41,465 bases of DNA. It comes from an uncultured Pelagibacteraceae bacterium. Lineage in GTDB: Bacteria > Pseudomonadota > Alphaproteobacteria > Pelagibacterales > AG-422-B15. Location: contig CACEZK010000009.1 of the NCBI GenBank assembly GCA_902564025.1, forward strand, positions 1-41,465. Direction: 5' to 3'. Position 1 is the stretch's first letter. Each line of letters begins with the position of its first letter. The translations under genes and the position numbers were made by a program. Below, in pieces: positions 41,101 through 41,465 of this stretch. The notes under the pieces were generated by a model. The model saw nothing but the letters and a program-made list of their open reading frames with translations. It ran no database searches and was not told where the DNA came from.

Positions 41101-41465
41101 TCACTTATTAATGAAAAGTCAATTATTGAGTCACCTGATGATGTTGAAAAGCAAAACAGCTACAACAAAACTACATTATTAGATATAAAGTTGGACTCAT
41201 TATGGAAAATGAAGCTGCAGAGTTTAAGTGATCAAAACGAAATTGATAATTTAAAAAAACAGTACGATATTGCCAGATCTGCAATTCAAGCTCGCTTTGA
41301 TAATAAAGTAGATAAAGTTCAAAGAGGTGACGAACTATTACCAGGTGTAATGAAAATGGTTAAAGTATTTGTTGCAGTTAAAAGAAAATTACAGCCAGGA
41401 GACAAAATGGCAGGTAGGCACGGCAATAAAGGAGTAATAAGTAAAATTGCTCCAGTTGAGGATAT
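38140..41465 (+). CDS. rpoB: DNA-directed RNA polymerase subunit beta (3' part outside window)
   Basis: [20 protein letters not shown]...; [68 protein letters not shown]; open to the right edge, hence missing from the ORF track. Confidence 0.98.
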   Translation, partial: MVNTLSFTERKRVRKNFGKLKEVSKFPNLIEIQKKSYEDFLLEYENPSERPDRGLQKVFKSVFPLEDFSGSARIEYIEYDFQSPKFDVDECRQRDKTYAAPLNVKLRLIVFDIDEETESRTVKDIKEQEIYLCDLPLMTQKGTFITNGTERVVVSQMHRSPGVFFDHDNGKTHSSGKLLFGARVIPYRGSWLDIEFDHKDIIHCRIDRKKKIPITTFLMAMGIKRDEILSLFYKTENYTLNAKDGKWKVGFNPKNIKTGKLQKSLINATSGKVAVKQGTKINPAIAKKLFNDGLKTLLIEDDDIIGKFIAEDIINEKTGEIYFESSDEITTETIEKIKELKISKLPILEIDGINIGSFIRDTLRVDKNLNPEEAVVEIYKVLRPGEPPNLETAFEVFNSLFFKSEKYDLSDVGRVKMNYRLNLECSDTVTVLRSEDVIEVIKTVMDLRTGKGEVDDIDHLGNRRVRSVGELVENQFRMGLIRMERSIKERMNSLEVDAATPQDIINAKPLVASLKEFFGTSQLSQFMDQTNPLAEITHKRRLSALGPGGLSRERAGFEVRDVHPTHYGRICPIETPEGPNIGLINSLASHARVNQYGFIESPYRKVIKGKVSDEVEYLPAMEEADYTIAQANSELDDKGSFVTKLVSCRRNGDFVMTIPEEIDYMDVSPKQVVSCAASLIPFLENDDANRALMGSNMMRQAVPLIQAESPLVGTGVEKVVAVDSGVTIVANRDGIVDKIDGKRIVVRVTEKIKTTESGVDIYTLQKFQRSNQSTCINQRPLVKVGDKVAKGDIIADGPSTHFGELGLGRNVVVAFMPWRGYNFEDSILISEKIVQEDKFTSIHIEEFEVMSRDTKLGSEEITRDIPNAGDEMLRNLDEAGIVYVGADVNPGDILVGKVTPKGESPVTPEEKLLRAIFGEKATDVKDTSLRLPPGSSGIVVDVKVFNRYGIEKDDRALSIERDEIEKLANDREAELGILNRNIKERLISLINEKSIIESPDDVEKQNSYNKTTLLDIKLDSLWKMKLQSLSDQNEIDNLKKQYDIARSAIQARFDNKVDKVQRGDELLPGVMKMVKVFVAVKRKLQPGDKMAGRHGNKGVISKIAPVED

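Noticed and set aside
1-41465. CRISPR array, transposon, prophage or rRNA
   Set aside because: No regularly spaced direct repeats, transposase/integrase/phage proteins or rRNA sequence seen by reading; only simple AT-rich repeats.

Overview
The window is AT-rich and gene-dense, about 41.5 kb. It looks like a streamlined marine alphaproteobacterial chromosome (SAR11/HIMB59/AEGEAN-169-like); that placement is inferred from gene content, not from a search. Most of it is conserved housekeeping: gph, glmU-glmS, class II DAHP synthase, nadE, gltX, cysS, cimA, trmJ, rpsD, a purine cluster (purC-purS-purQ-purL, then grxD) and purB, map, sfsA, nadK. The right end carries tRNA-Tyr, tRNA-Gly, tuf, tRNA-Trp, secE, nusG, rplKAJL and rpoB, with rpoB running off the edge. 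Accessory content includes a signal-peptide-bearing haloalkane-dehalogenase-like hydrolase, a blue-type (Q105) proteorhodopsin with a strong terminator, a glpK / class II aldolase / NAD-formate dehydrogenase cluster and a fatty-acid-hydroxylase-family membrane protein. The best candidate for an undescribed system is a two-gene cassette next to tRNA-Leu (25561-27324): a stand-alone inverse-autotransporter (intimin/invasin-type) beta-barrel with no fused passenger, followed 3 bp later by a secreted six-cysteine protein with its own signal peptide. Secondary points are a Lys-rich single-TM protein next to the ATP-synthase zeta inhibitor, an interrupted small ORF ending in CGCC beside an inverted repeat, and the absence of bolA from the purL-grxD junction. 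I saw no CRISPR array, transposase, integrase or rRNA.
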